Notes under the pieces: generated by a model
The model's database searches: none
The model's input: only the letters and a program-made list of their open reading frames with translations
What the model was told of the DNA's origin: nothing
Translations under genes and position numbers: made by a program
Shown here: positions 1-6,556 of the stretch, piece after piece
How positions within the stretch are numbered: the stretch's first letter is position 1
Layout: every line of letters begins with the position of its first letter
NCBI GenBank assembly: GCA_016927095.1
Contig: JAFGNI010000380.1
Span: forward strand, 1-8,898
DNA from: Anaerolineae bacterium
GTDB lineage: Bacteria; Chloroflexota; Anaerolineae; B4-G1; SLSP01
DNA: 8,898 nt
Direction: 5' to 3'

Positions 1-303
1 AACGCCCAGGAGGATGTTATCGAGGACGGTCATGGTGGGGATCAAACTCAGGTCCTGGAAGGCGGTGGCGATTCCAAGGTTTCGGGCGTCCGAACCGGAG
101 TTGATGGTCACAGGCTCGCCATCAAAGAGGATCTCACCCCCGTTGGGTTTCACGGTGCCGGCGAGGATCTTCACCATCGTGGATTTGCCGGAACCGTTGG
201 AGCCCAGCAGTGCCCGAATCTCACCGGGCTGCACCTGCAGTGACGCGTCTTGGCAAGCCACCACAGCGTCGTATCTTTTGTCAATATCGCGCATCTGGAA
301 CAC
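1..303 (-). CDS. Sugar ABC transporter ATP-binding protein, N-terminal part (cut by window edge)
   Basis: This is the first 101 codons of an ABC ATPase of the ribose/xylose/galactose importer type (RbsA/XylG/MglA-like); the rest lies beyond base 1. A Walker A motif GSNGSGKST is at residues 34-42 and the Q-loop glutamine is at about residue 83 (TAFQDLSL). The signature, Walker B and H-loop are off the window, so I cannot tell a single-domain protein from the usual two-domain fusion. I chose the GTG at 303-301 because the stretch AGTAGGAGTGG lies just upstream and an in-frame TAG precedes it; the ATG at 294-292 is an alternative. It lies 146 bases downstream of the binding-protein gene, as expected for one importer operon, with a strong stem-loop in the gap. 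The family hydrolyses ATP at the inner membrane face to drive sugar import. The family call is firm; the substrate is unknown. Confidence 0.9.
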   Translation of the reverse strand, partial: MFQMRDIDKRYDAVVACQDASLQVQPGEIRALLGSNGSGKSTMVKILAGTVKPNGGEILFDGEPVTINSGSDARNLGIATAFQDLSLIPTMTVLDNILLGV

Positions 304-380
304 GGATGACCACTCCTACTTCATACTTATGCTACACGAGGCGATGGGGCGCTTTCCCCAACCCCACCGGCAATTGCAGA

Positions 381-415
381 GGGTTGGCCGGCGGGTTCGC
401 GCCGCCGGCCAACCC
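381..415 (-). promoter_or_regulatory. Perfect 14-bp stem-loop between binding-protein and ATPase genes
   Basis: Bases 381-394 (GGGTTGGCCGGCGG) are the exact reverse complement of 402-415, with a 7-base loop (395-401). The stem is GC-rich and begins 35 bases after the stop codon of the substrate-binding protein gene. No T-run follows on the minus strand, so it is not a classical intrinsic terminator. A second, weaker hairpin (GGGG/CCCC arms, 345-358) follows before the ATPase start. Stem-loops at this place in importer operons are known to protect the 3' end of the binding-protein mRNA and reduce readthrough into the transporter genes, giving excess binding protein. I infer that role here. It could equally be a weak or factor-dependent terminator. 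Confidence 0.6.
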
Positions 416-449
416 AGGCCAGACTCATCTATCCGATCGAAAACACGAC

Positions 450-1514
450 CTACTTGAAGTAATCCTCGGCAACCTCGTCATAGGTTAGCCAGTAGGAGAT
501 CACATCACCGGGCTGCATTGCCATCGCCATGTCGCGGTACTCGTCCTGGTTCTGGTCAGTGTACCAGACCTTGGACTTCAGGTAGATGCTGTTGTACTCG
601 GGCCGGTCGTAGACATCGTCCTTGAGCTCCTTGCCGGCCAGCAGGTTCAGGCCGAAGTTGAGGGCGGAGCCACCCACGCCGGGCGGGTTAGAGACGACGA
701 TGTACGGCAGGACGATCTCATCCTCGTTGACCTCCAGCATGCGCTGCATGTACTGGCCACTGTCAGCGAAGCCGATGAACTTGGGCCACGGGGCACCCAC
801 GGCATCGTAAGCCGCGATGATATTCTCAGCACTCTGCGATACCAGGATGCCGTCAAACTCCAGGCCGGCGTTGAGGATCTCGGTCATGACCTGCTGCGCC
901 TTGACCGAGTTCCAGTCGTGGTTGTACTCACCCACGACCTCCAACCCCTGCTCCGCGATACCCCGCTCGAACCCTTCCTGGCGGTAGGTGTTCGCAGCAT
1001 TGCCCTCAAGCGCAGCAATCATAACGACCTTGGCACCACGGCCCAGCACCTCTCCGGCGTAGGTCGCGGTCTTGTATCCAAGGTAGTCCTGATCGGTCGC
1101 GATGTTGAGGATTTTGTCCGAGTAGTACTCGCAGTCAACGTTGATGTAGGTGATGCCGGCATCAAGGGCCTTCTCGATGATGGGGTCAAGGCCGGTGGGG
1201 GCCACTGGGTTGACGAGGATGATATCGTAGCCCTCGTTGATGCTGTTCTCGATCTGCTGTGACTCGGTCGCCGGGTCCCAGTTCGAGACGAAGGACGCGT
1301 AGGAGACGTTGAATCCCTCGTCTGCAGCAGCCTTGGCGGCGTCCTGGATGTCTTCTTCGTAGCGCACGCGATAGGCATTGCCCTCGATCACGGCGTTGTG
1401 GGATGCCAACTTGACATCAGAGACGTCCCCCGAAGGCCCTTCGGCCGCGCCACCGCAGCCCATGGCCACCAGGGCCACCAGGCAGACAACTAACAAAGTG
1501 GGCAGGTACTTCAT
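450..1514 (-). CDS. Ribose-type sugar ABC transporter substrate-binding lipoprotein
   Basis: This is a 354-residue extracytoplasmic solute-binding protein of the periplasmic-binding-protein type I fold (Peripla_BP_4-like, the RbsB/XylF group). Residues 1-19 form a short lipoprotein signal (positive start, hydrophobic run) ending at an AMG-C lipobox-like site with Cys20, then a flexible Gly/Ser/Ala linker. Lobe 1 shows the typical features: Q-x-I-E-N at about 87-90, DIILVNPVAPTGLDPII at 97-113, then an Ile-Asn-Val-Asp strand near 124-127. Lobe 2 begins near 161 (AKVVMI) and carries the FDGILVSQSAENIIAAY helix-strand unit at 220-236. The start at 1514 is preceded by AAGGAGG (1523-1529) with 8-base spacing; an upstream in-frame GTG at 1562 has no close ribosome site. 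It presumably delivers a sugar or polyol to the transporter whose ATPase begins downstream. The neighbouring isomerase supports a monosaccharide-like ligand, but the ligand itself cannot be read from sequence. Confidence 0.93.
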   Translation of the reverse strand: MKYLPTLLVVCLVALVAMGCGGAAEGPSGDVSDVKLASHNAVIEGNAYRVRYEEDIQDAAKAAADEGFNVSYASFVSNWDPATESQQIENSINEGYDIILVNPVAPTGLDPIIEKALDAGITYINVDCEYYSDKILNIATDQDYLGYKTATYAGEVLGRGAKVVMIAALEGNAANTYRQEGFERGIAEQGLEVVGEYNHDWNSVKAQQVMTEILNAGLEFDGILVSQSAENIIAAYDAVGAPWPKFIGFADSGQYMQRMLEVNEDEIVLPYIVVSNPPGVGGSALNFGLNLLAGKELKDDVYDRPEYNSIYLKSKVWYTDQNQDEYRDMAMAMQPGDVISYWLTYDEVAEDYFK

Positions 1515-1819
1515 GGTAGATTCCTCCTTGGAAGCTTCAGTTTGAGACAGGATCACAGCCACACGCCTAGTTCACCGTCGTTCCTCCTTCGGGTTCTGGG
1601 TAACCCTAGTGCTCCGTCCGGCTAGCCAAGGTTGCGGGTGCAACAACACGCCGAGTCAGGCCACCTCTCACAGGGGCACGGGTTGAGCCGGTGTGTCACA
1701 ACCAGGCCACGATGAGACCCTGTTCGACGTTGCCGCCCGATCCCTAGCCAGATCCTACTCCGTCCTATGCCCAACGCAACCGGCCCCTGCCCCACCATTG
1801 GCGAGCAGCAACCGGCCCA
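1515..1819 (-). other. 305-base leader/intergenic region upstream of the binding-protein gene
   Basis: No protein gene is supported here. In transcription order it holds the following. An 11-bp direct repeat GGGCCGGTTGC occurs at 1808-1818 and 1776-1786, just after the isomerase stop codon. A tentative weak promoter has TTGCGT (1774-1779) and TAGGAT (1752-1757) 16 bases apart. A small inverted repeat GTTGC-4-GCAAC at 1631-1644 could be an operator half-site pair or a short hairpin. A strong Shine-Dalgarno GGAGG (1583-1587) sits 7 bases before a two-codon ORF GTG-AAC-TAG (1567-1575), and the true ribosome site follows at 1523-1529. The length suggests separate regulation of the binding-protein gene from the isomerase gene. 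Only the two Shine-Dalgarno sequences are strong signals; the promoter and operator are guesses. Confidence 0.4.
1523..1529 (-). promoter_or_regulatory. Ribosome binding site fixing the binding-protein start
   Basis: AAGGAGG on the minus strand lies 8 bases before the ATG at 1514-1512. This picks that ATG over the in-frame GTG at 1562 and places a proper lipoprotein signal at the N-terminus. A nearly identical AAGGAGGAA occurs about 60 bases further upstream in the leader. Confidence 0.8.
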
Positions 1820-2764
1820 TCAAGCGTTATCGATCAGGTCCTGGAAGTACCGCCGCGCCAGGCGAATCTGGTCCTCGATGTAGTCATTGTAGCCCAGCAC
1901 CTTCCCGTCGCGGAAGGGCATATGGCAGAACTCGTAGTTGATGTAGCCCTCATAGCCGATCTCCTTGAGTGTCTTGATGAAGACCGGATAGTTCGTGAGC
2001 ACCGGTTGGATGTTCCGGTCGAAGGAGACCATAGCGATCGAACCGTCGGCGTTCTCCACAAACTCAGCGTTGGCGTGCGAGAGGACCTGCAGATCGCCCA
2101 CGTCGCGCACGGCCTGCGCCACATAGGCGTCTGCTTGCACTTTCTCGTTCCACCCCAGGCACGGCGCGTCAAAGCAGGCCTTGAAGTTAGGCGAATCGAC
2201 CCAAGCGATGAAATCAAGCATGTCGTGGTAAGACTCGATGATGGGATGGTGGTTCTGGAGCGCCAGGATGACACCCGCATCCTCTGCCCACTTGGCGGCC
2301 TCCTTGAAGCACTGCGTAGCCCGTTGTCGGATCTCGTAGTCCAGGGCGTCGTAGTAAGTATGATGCTTGGCCGTCATCTCGTAGGTCGCGATGCCGTTGC
2401 GGAAGGTGATGCCCCGCCACGCGACAAAGAGCCGCAACACCGGAGCCCCCAGCTCCTTGGTCACGCGGATCTGCTCCTTCACCATCAGCAACTCGTTCTC
2501 GATGTGCTCGGGAACGGGGGAGGCGAAGTTGTTGTTTGCGGACATCGCGCATAGCTCCAGACCCTGCTCCGCCGCATAGGCCTTGATCTCCTTGCAGCGT
2601 TCAGGCGTCAGATCCAAAGGAGAGCCGTGGGGACGCTTGAGATCGAGCTCGACGCCTTCGTAGCCGTACTTCTTTGCTGTGTCGATAACCTCCTCGACCG
2701 TCAGGGCCGGTCGATCATTGAACCAGGTGCCTGAACACGAGATTGAATATAGGCCGACTTTCAT
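1820..2764 (-). CDS. Sugar phosphate isomerase/epimerase-family TIM barrel
   Basis: This is a 314-residue cytoplasmic enzyme of the xylose-isomerase-like TIM-barrel (AP endonuclease 2) superfamily, which includes hexulose/tagatose 3-epimerases and inosose isomerases or dehydratases. It starts with the usual first strand (MKVGLYSIS), then YGYEGVELDL (33-42), GLELCAMSANNNF (68-80), a GAPVLRLFVAWRG strand (106-118), GVILALQNHH (164-173), FKACFDAPC (194-202), LQVLSHANAEF (225-235) and GYINYEF (273-279). By comparison with D-tagatose 3-epimerase, metal ligands are expected at Q170 (usually Glu), D199, H230 and E278; the Gln is odd. The start is fixed by GGAGGT (2773-2778), 8 bases upstream. The gene has its own promoter candidate and lies upstream of the sugar-binding protein gene, so it probably acts on the imported sugar or its oxidised form. 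The specific reaction cannot be assigned; an inosose- or keto-sugar-acting enzyme is possible. Confidence 0.88.
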   Translation of the reverse strand: MKVGLYSISCSGTWFNDRPALTVEEVIDTAKKYGYEGVELDLKRPHGSPLDLTPERCKEIKAYAAEQGLELCAMSANNNFASPVPEHIENELLMVKEQIRVTKELGAPVLRLFVAWRGITFRNGIATYEMTAKHHTYYDALDYEIRQRATQCFKEAAKWAEDAGVILALQNHHPIIESYHDMLDFIAWVDSPNFKACFDAPCLGWNEKVQADAYVAQAVRDVGDLQVLSHANAEFVENADGSIAMVSFDRNIQPVLTNYPVFIKTLKEIGYEGYINYEFCHMPFRDGKVLGYNDYIEDQIRLARRYFQDLIDNA

Positions 2765-2847
2765 CTCACCCTACCTCCTCATCAGTTACGTGTATGGTTG
2801 CCGTCTGCTGTGGACTACCGTCGTGTGAAGATACCCAACCATATAAA

Positions 2848-2875
2848 AGTCTATTCATCGAGGTGAGTCTGTCAA
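2848..2875 (-). promoter_or_regulatory. Sigma70-type promoter for the isomerase gene
   Basis: On the minus strand a perfect -35 hexamer TTGACA (2870-2875) is followed after 16 bases by TAGACT (2848-2853), a TANNNT-type -10. Transcription would start near 2841 and give a leader of about 77 bases to the isomerase ATG at 2764. The stretch is the most AT-rich of the spacer and lies between the end of the ABC cassette and the sugar locus, so it marks a transcription unit boundary. Confidence 0.55.
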
Positions 2876-2880
2876 TGCCT

Positions 2881-2892
2881 CCAACCGGTCGG
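2881..2892 (-). promoter_or_regulatory. Operator-like near-palindrome with central CG
   Basis: CCAACCGGTCGG matches its own reverse complement at 10 of 12 positions, with core ACCGGT and a central CpG. That is the style of LacI/GalR-family operators, which commonly control sugar loci. It ends 5 bases upstream of the -35 box of the isomerase promoter. Directly beside it, 2890-2904 has short CGGT/ACCG arms that might instead be a weak hairpin after the DUF4340 stop codon. No regulator gene is in the window, so this stays tentative. Confidence 0.35.
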
Positions 2893-2904
2893 TGTATGAT
2901 ACCG

Positions 2905-4323
2905 TTACCATTCAGTCTCAATGGGCTCATCCGTCCACAGGATGTCCAGTGCCTCCTGCACCCGCTCAAGGTACGTCTCTTCCATCGCCAGCTCCGTCAC
3001 GCCGTTGATCTGAACATAGAGACGTCTCGCGTCGCCCGGATAGAGGGACATCACGTCCGGTGGCTTCTGCTCATCGATGTAGTGATAGGTTAGCTCCAAC
3101 AGCGGCGGTCCCTGCACCACCACATTCCCAAGCAATCGCCCATCGTGGGCCGCACTGGTGAGCAAACGGTACAGATCTCGGAAGCGTTCGATATCCAGGT
3201 CCTCCCCATTGCACGTCACCCGCTTCTCGGCGGCCGTCTCCCCGGTGATCACGAAGTCGTAAGTCTCGCCGCCCGTGGTCACCACGATCCGGCGCACGTC
3301 GATCAGGAGCGGCGATAGGAACCAGCGCACAAGCAGTTTGGGGTACGCAAGACCAAGAAACGCCGGCGCCGGGACAACGTAGATCACGCCATCGTCATTG
3401 CGCGTCATATACGTTGTGCCGTCCTTTTGAAGTAACGCCAGCTCATAGTGCACGACCTCCGCGTCGAGGCCGTTCTTGAGGTCAAAAGCCACCTCCATCG
3501 TGGGCCGGTCAAAGCCGAAGGCCTCAATTTCCGCGGGGGTAAGGTTGTAGCCGACAATGTCACCCGCTGTGATGCCGAGAAGCGCGCCGAGCATCTCGAC
3601 GCCGTAGGTCTGATCCAGCTCATAGACGCCCTTGCCGCGCACAATGTGGGTCGGTGCACCGAAGGACATGGCTGCTCTGGCGACATTGGGATCTCCCGAG
3701 GCGACCGCCTCCACCGTGACCGGCGCCGCCAGCGATCCCCCGCTGAAGGTGACGTCCAACAGCGCCGAGAGCGGGGAGGAGAGCGCCAGCTCCGGGGTGA
3801 CGAGATCCTCAACAAAAGCCTTCTTGGGAACCAGAAAACTAGCACAGCGCTCCGATGCCATCAGATAGACCGTGGGATCGCCTTCAACCTGGAAGTAGGT
3901 ATCGTCAGAGACCCGCTCCACGTCACCGATCAGCAGCGCCAGTGCACTCCCGTCTGCATAGGTGACCGCCACCCGCGCAGCCGGCTCCGAGAGCCCGTAG
4001 AGGCCCAAGTCGCGCGGCTCGGAGGTGACCGTGCGCTCCGTCAAGACAGTCCCACTATATGTGAGCAAGTCAATGAGATCGGGCGCGTCCACTAAGTCCG
4101 CAGGGATATCATCCACCAAGTAGCCCTCTCCAGTGAACGAAACACTGATGGTGTCGTGCACATTGCGGATGTCGACCTGCACCACATCCAGGGCGTCCGC
4201 GGCTTTGAGCGACACACCCCCGTCCTCTGACGCTGGGGGGTTGAGCGCCAGCAGCGCTGCAACGGCACCCAGCAGAACCACAACGATCCCGGCAATCAGC
4301 ACCAGCCGTACCTGCCTCAACAT
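2905..4323 (-). CDS. DUF4340 domain-containing membrane-anchored protein
   Basis: This is a 472-residue protein with an N-terminal membrane anchor (hydrophobic residues about 6-27) followed by a soluble, presumably extracytoplasmic part. That part is made of DUF4340-like beta units. Unit 1 (about 104-165) reads LGLYGLSEPAARVAVTY followed by LLIGDVE and a TYFQVEG-x-x-TVYLM hairpin. Unit 2 (about 265-325) reads EAFGFDRPTMEVAF followed by TTYMTRNDDGVIYVV. A third, weaker unit follows at about 345-450. The start codon lies 1 base after the stop of the GldG-like gene (TGA-T-ATG). With only a distant GAGG (4337-4340), translation is probably coupled. DUF4340 genes typically sit directly after GldG-like genes in such ABC cassettes, and the protein is thought to be an accessory of the complex. 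The biochemical role of the domain is unknown to me. It is the last gene of the cassette; no clear terminator follows. Confidence 0.85.
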   Translation of the reverse strand: MLRQVRLVLIAGIVVVLLGAVAALLALNPPASEDGGVSLKAADALDVVQVDIRNVHDTISVSFTGEGYLVDDIPADLVDAPDLIDLLTYSGTVLTERTVTSEPRDLGLYGLSEPAARVAVTYADGSALALLIGDVERVSDDTYFQVEGDPTVYLMASERCASFLVPKKAFVEDLVTPELALSSPLSALLDVTFSGGSLAAPVTVEAVASGDPNVARAAMSFGAPTHIVRGKGVYELDQTYGVEMLGALLGITAGDIVGYNLTPAEIEAFGFDRPTMEVAFDLKNGLDAEVVHYELALLQKDGTTYMTRNDDGVIYVVPAPAFLGLAYPKLLVRWFLSPLLIDVRRIVVTTGGETYDFVITGETAAEKRVTCNGEDLDIERFRDLYRLLTSAAHDGRLLGNVVVQGPPLLELTYHYIDEQKPPDVMSLYPGDARRLYVQINGVTELAMEETYLERVQEALDILWTDEPIETEW

Positions 4324-4324
4324 A

Positions 4325-5818
4325 TCACTGGTACCGCCTCACCAGCCAAATCACGATGCCCGTCGCCAAGGTGCCAAGCGGCAGCACGCCGGCCAGCAGG
4401 ATGCCCAGTGTGCTCGATTGCGCTGTGGTGATGGCCAGTGCATTGCCCCCCAGGGACTTGGGTGGGATGGCCACCACGTCGGTACGCTCACAGAGGTCGT
4501 TGAGCAGATTGAGGAGATACTCGCTGTTGGCAAGGGAGGTGCTCTGAATCGATGGGGCGTCCAGCATGGCCGTCGACGCTGAGAAGACCAAATGGCTGCT
4601 AGCCTCCACAAACCCCGTGGTGCCATAGATGCGCTTGCCGGCCAAGACCAGGGCCGGCATCGGACCCCATCGCTCGGCTTGGTCCACGGAGAAGCTATCA
4701 GCAGCCTCAGCAGGCCGGACGCCACTCGTCTCACTGAACTGCAACAGCACCTCGTTGGTGTTATTGTCTCGCGTTTCGTAGACCAGCGTCAAGGGTCGCG
4801 CCAGCGGCATGAGCACAGGCGCGGATGGATCAAGCAGCCGGTCGCGATAGTCCTCGTCCACGTAGTCCGCCACCGGGTAGTAGGGCTGGTATTGGAAGGT
4901 GCGCTCCGCCGTGGTCTCGAACACCACGCCATCGTCGATGACAATGCCCCATTCGCTGAAGAAGACCTCAAGGTTCGGCAATGTCTCCTGGGCCACATCG
5001 GCGGTGTAGAAGAGGGTCTTGCCGTACCTGCTATCGTTGTAGAGGAAGGCGTCCAGCTTGCTGAGCGCTGCCTCGGACAGGTCGATGCGAGGGCCTAGGA
5101 GTAGGGCCAGATCATAATCATCGCCCAGTTCACCCGTTGTGAGGTTCACCGGCGTGACGTCGTAGTTGTTGTCGGCCAACAGCTCCGTGAAGGCGTCCAT
5201 GTCGGCCATGCCGTTTCCCTCAAGCACGGCAACCCGCACCTGCTCATCGCTGAGCACATAGAGGATGGACGACGTCAAGGCCTCTTCTGCGCGGGAAGAC
5301 TGTATGCGCAGCCCCCCACCTTCGGTGTAGTCGTAGTTGAACAGGTCCGAAAGCTGGAGCTGCTTGACACGGTCCCCCGAGGTCACCAACACATCCCCCT
5401 CTGACAGCGCCAGGTCGGGATACCTGGAAGCGAAGGTCGGGTCGAAAGCGTAGTCCACATAGGACAGCGTCACCCGAGATGACTGCAGAGGATACTGCTC
5501 GATGATGCGCTGCGCCTGCGCGAAGTAGGTGTTCCCGCCAAAGGCATCCTCGGTAGCCAGCACAAAGATCGCCACATCTCTGTCGAGACGCTGCAGCACT
5601 GACTGCGTTTCCGGCCCTACCTCAAAGGCCGCATTGGCTGTCAGATCAACGGTCAAACCGTAGCGCTCACCCAACTGCACCATCACGACATTGAACAGCA
5701 CCGTTGCCGTGACAAGAAGACCGGTGAGCACACCGAAGAGGACCTGGAGGTGCCGTGCGCGGGTGGGGCGCCCGCTCGCGTGGGGTCGCCGCCCTTTCAT
5801 AGCCTTGATCCATGCCAT
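4325..5818 (-). CDS. GldG-like ABC transporter auxiliary protein
   Basis: This is a 497-residue protein with one membrane segment near the N-terminus (about 25-47), a long soluble region and a second membrane segment near the C-terminus (about 471-493), ending in a short basic tail. This layout matches the GldG/ABC_transp_aux family (gliding-motility-type auxiliary ABC subunit). Family-like stretches include GLTVDLTANAAFEVGPETQ (54-72), the SRAEEALTSSILYVLSDEQ block (175-193) followed by VRVAVLEGNG, and a LLGPRIDLSEAALSKLDAF segment (240-258). The loop between the two membrane segments is expected outside the membrane. I chose the ATG at 5818: GAGGAG (5825-5830) lies 6 bases ahead, while the ATG two codons earlier touches that site. 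The ribosome site overlaps the stop codon of the permease gene, so the two are probably co-translated. Its job is presumably to work with the permease and DUF4340 protein in the envelope; the substrate is unknown. Confidence 0.85.
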   Translation of the reverse strand: MAWIKAMKGRRPHASGRPTRARHLQVLFGVLTGLLVTATVLFNVVMVQLGERYGLTVDLTANAAFEVGPETQSVLQRLDRDVAIFVLATEDAFGGNTYFAQAQRIIEQYPLQSSRVTLSYVDYAFDPTFASRYPDLALSEGDVLVTSGDRVKQLQLSDLFNYDYTEGGGLRIQSSRAEEALTSSILYVLSDEQVRVAVLEGNGMADMDAFTELLADNNYDVTPVNLTTGELGDDYDLALLLGPRIDLSEAALSKLDAFLYNDSRYGKTLFYTADVAQETLPNLEVFFSEWGIVIDDGVVFETTAERTFQYQPYYPVADYVDEDYRDRLLDPSAPVLMPLARPLTLVYETRDNNTNEVLLQFSETSGVRPAEAADSFSVDQAERWGPMPALVLAGKRIYGTTGFVEASSHLVFSASTAMLDAPSIQSTSLANSEYLLNLLNDLCERTDVVAIPPKSLGGNALAITTAQSSTLGILLAGVLPLGTLATGIVIWLVRRYQ

Positions 5819-5824
5819 AGGCAT

Positions 5825-5830
5825 CTCCTC
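5825..5830 (-). promoter_or_regulatory. Ribosome binding site of the GldG-like gene
   Basis: GAGGAG on the minus strand overlaps the TGA (5829-5831) of the permease gene and lies 6 bases before the ATG at 5818-5816. The earlier ATG (5824-5822) directly abuts it and so is an unlikely start. The overlap suggests coupled translation. Confidence 0.7.
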
Positions 5831-6533
5831 AGAACCACCGCTCTTTGTCGAGCATCGCAACCGTCAGGAGCACGAAGAGCAGGCTGATACTGACGAAGAA
5901 GCCGACACTTGGGAGTTCCAGGATCCCCAACGTGAAAGCAGCGTAGCGATCATCGAAGGATAAGTTGCGGAAGACTGCCTTGAGAAAGCTGCTGCTCACC
6001 ACCAAAGCCAGTGCATCGACCAGCATCACGAAGAGACTCACCACGAAACCAAGGATGGCTGCGATGAACTGGCTCTCCGTCAGCGACGAGAGAAACATAC
6101 AGATGGCAATCAACGTCATCCCCAGAAGTAGCAGCCCGAGGAAGTTGCCCACAAACACCGGCCAATCCAGCCGGGCGAGGAAGGCCATCACCACAGCATA
6201 GAGAAGGGTCACCGATATCGCGATGAAGAACACTGCCACTGCAGCAGCATACTTACCTAGAACGATGCTCAGGCGACTGACCGGGGCGGTCAGCAGCAGT
6301 TGGTCCGTGCCCGAGCGCTTGTCCTCGCTCATCAAGCGCATCGTGAGCACAGGCACTAGGAAGAGCACAACCGGGAAGAGCAGCTCGAACAGCTTCGTCA
6401 TGTTGGTCGTGTTGCCGTACAGGTTGTAGGTGAAGAAGTAGTAACCCGAGAAAAAGAACATCGCGGACAGGAAGACATAGCCCAAGGGCGACTGGAAGTA
6501 GGCTCGGAACTCACGCTTAAGTATCGCCGGCAT
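5829..6533 (-). CDS. ABC-2 type permease, GldF-like
   Basis: This is a 234-residue integral membrane protein with six hydrophobic segments at roughly 17-38, 48-66, 95-119, 128-150, 155-180 and 207-227, the normal count for ABC-2 permeases. The cytoplasmic stretch between segments 2 and 3 contains LTMRLMSEDKRSGTDQLLL (63-81) followed by a TAPVS turn; this R-x-x-x-E-x-R-x-G-T-x-x-x-L pattern is typical of ABC-2 export permeases and especially of GldF-like ones. The N-terminus (AILKREFRAYFQSPLGY) also fits the family. The ATG at 6533 is preceded by AAGGAT (6542-6547) about 9 bases away. It lies 23 bases after the ATPase gene and 10 bases before the GldG-like gene. It should form the membrane channel of the complex, with the upstream ATPase as motor. 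The family is clear; the cargo is not. Confidence 0.92.
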   Translation of the reverse strand: MPAILKREFRAYFQSPLGYVFLSAMFFFSGYYFFTYNLYGNTTNMTKLFELLFPVVLFLVPVLTMRLMSEDKRSGTDQLLLTAPVSRLSIVLGKYAAAVAVFFIAISVTLLYAVVMAFLARLDWPVFVGNFLGLLLLGMTLIAICMFLSSLTESQFIAAILGFVVSLFVMLVDALALVVSSSFLKAVFRNLSFDDRYAAFTLGILELPSVGFFVSISLLFVLLTVAMLDKERWF

Positions 6534-6556
6534 CGATCTCTATCCTTTTGCGCCGC

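Noticed and set aside
381..415. Classical rho-independent terminator
   Set aside because: The stem is excellent but no T-run follows in the direction of transcription, so it is reported as a stem-loop instead.
1693..1941. Plus-strand open frame of 82 codons in the spacer after the isomerase
   Set aside because: Low-complexity composition, no ribosome site, and it runs into the isomerase gene on the other strand.
3448..4095. Plus-strand open frame (215 codons) opposite the DUF4340 gene
   Set aside because: Same antisense effect; the minus-strand frame has a membrane anchor and family-like repeats, this one has nothing recognisable.
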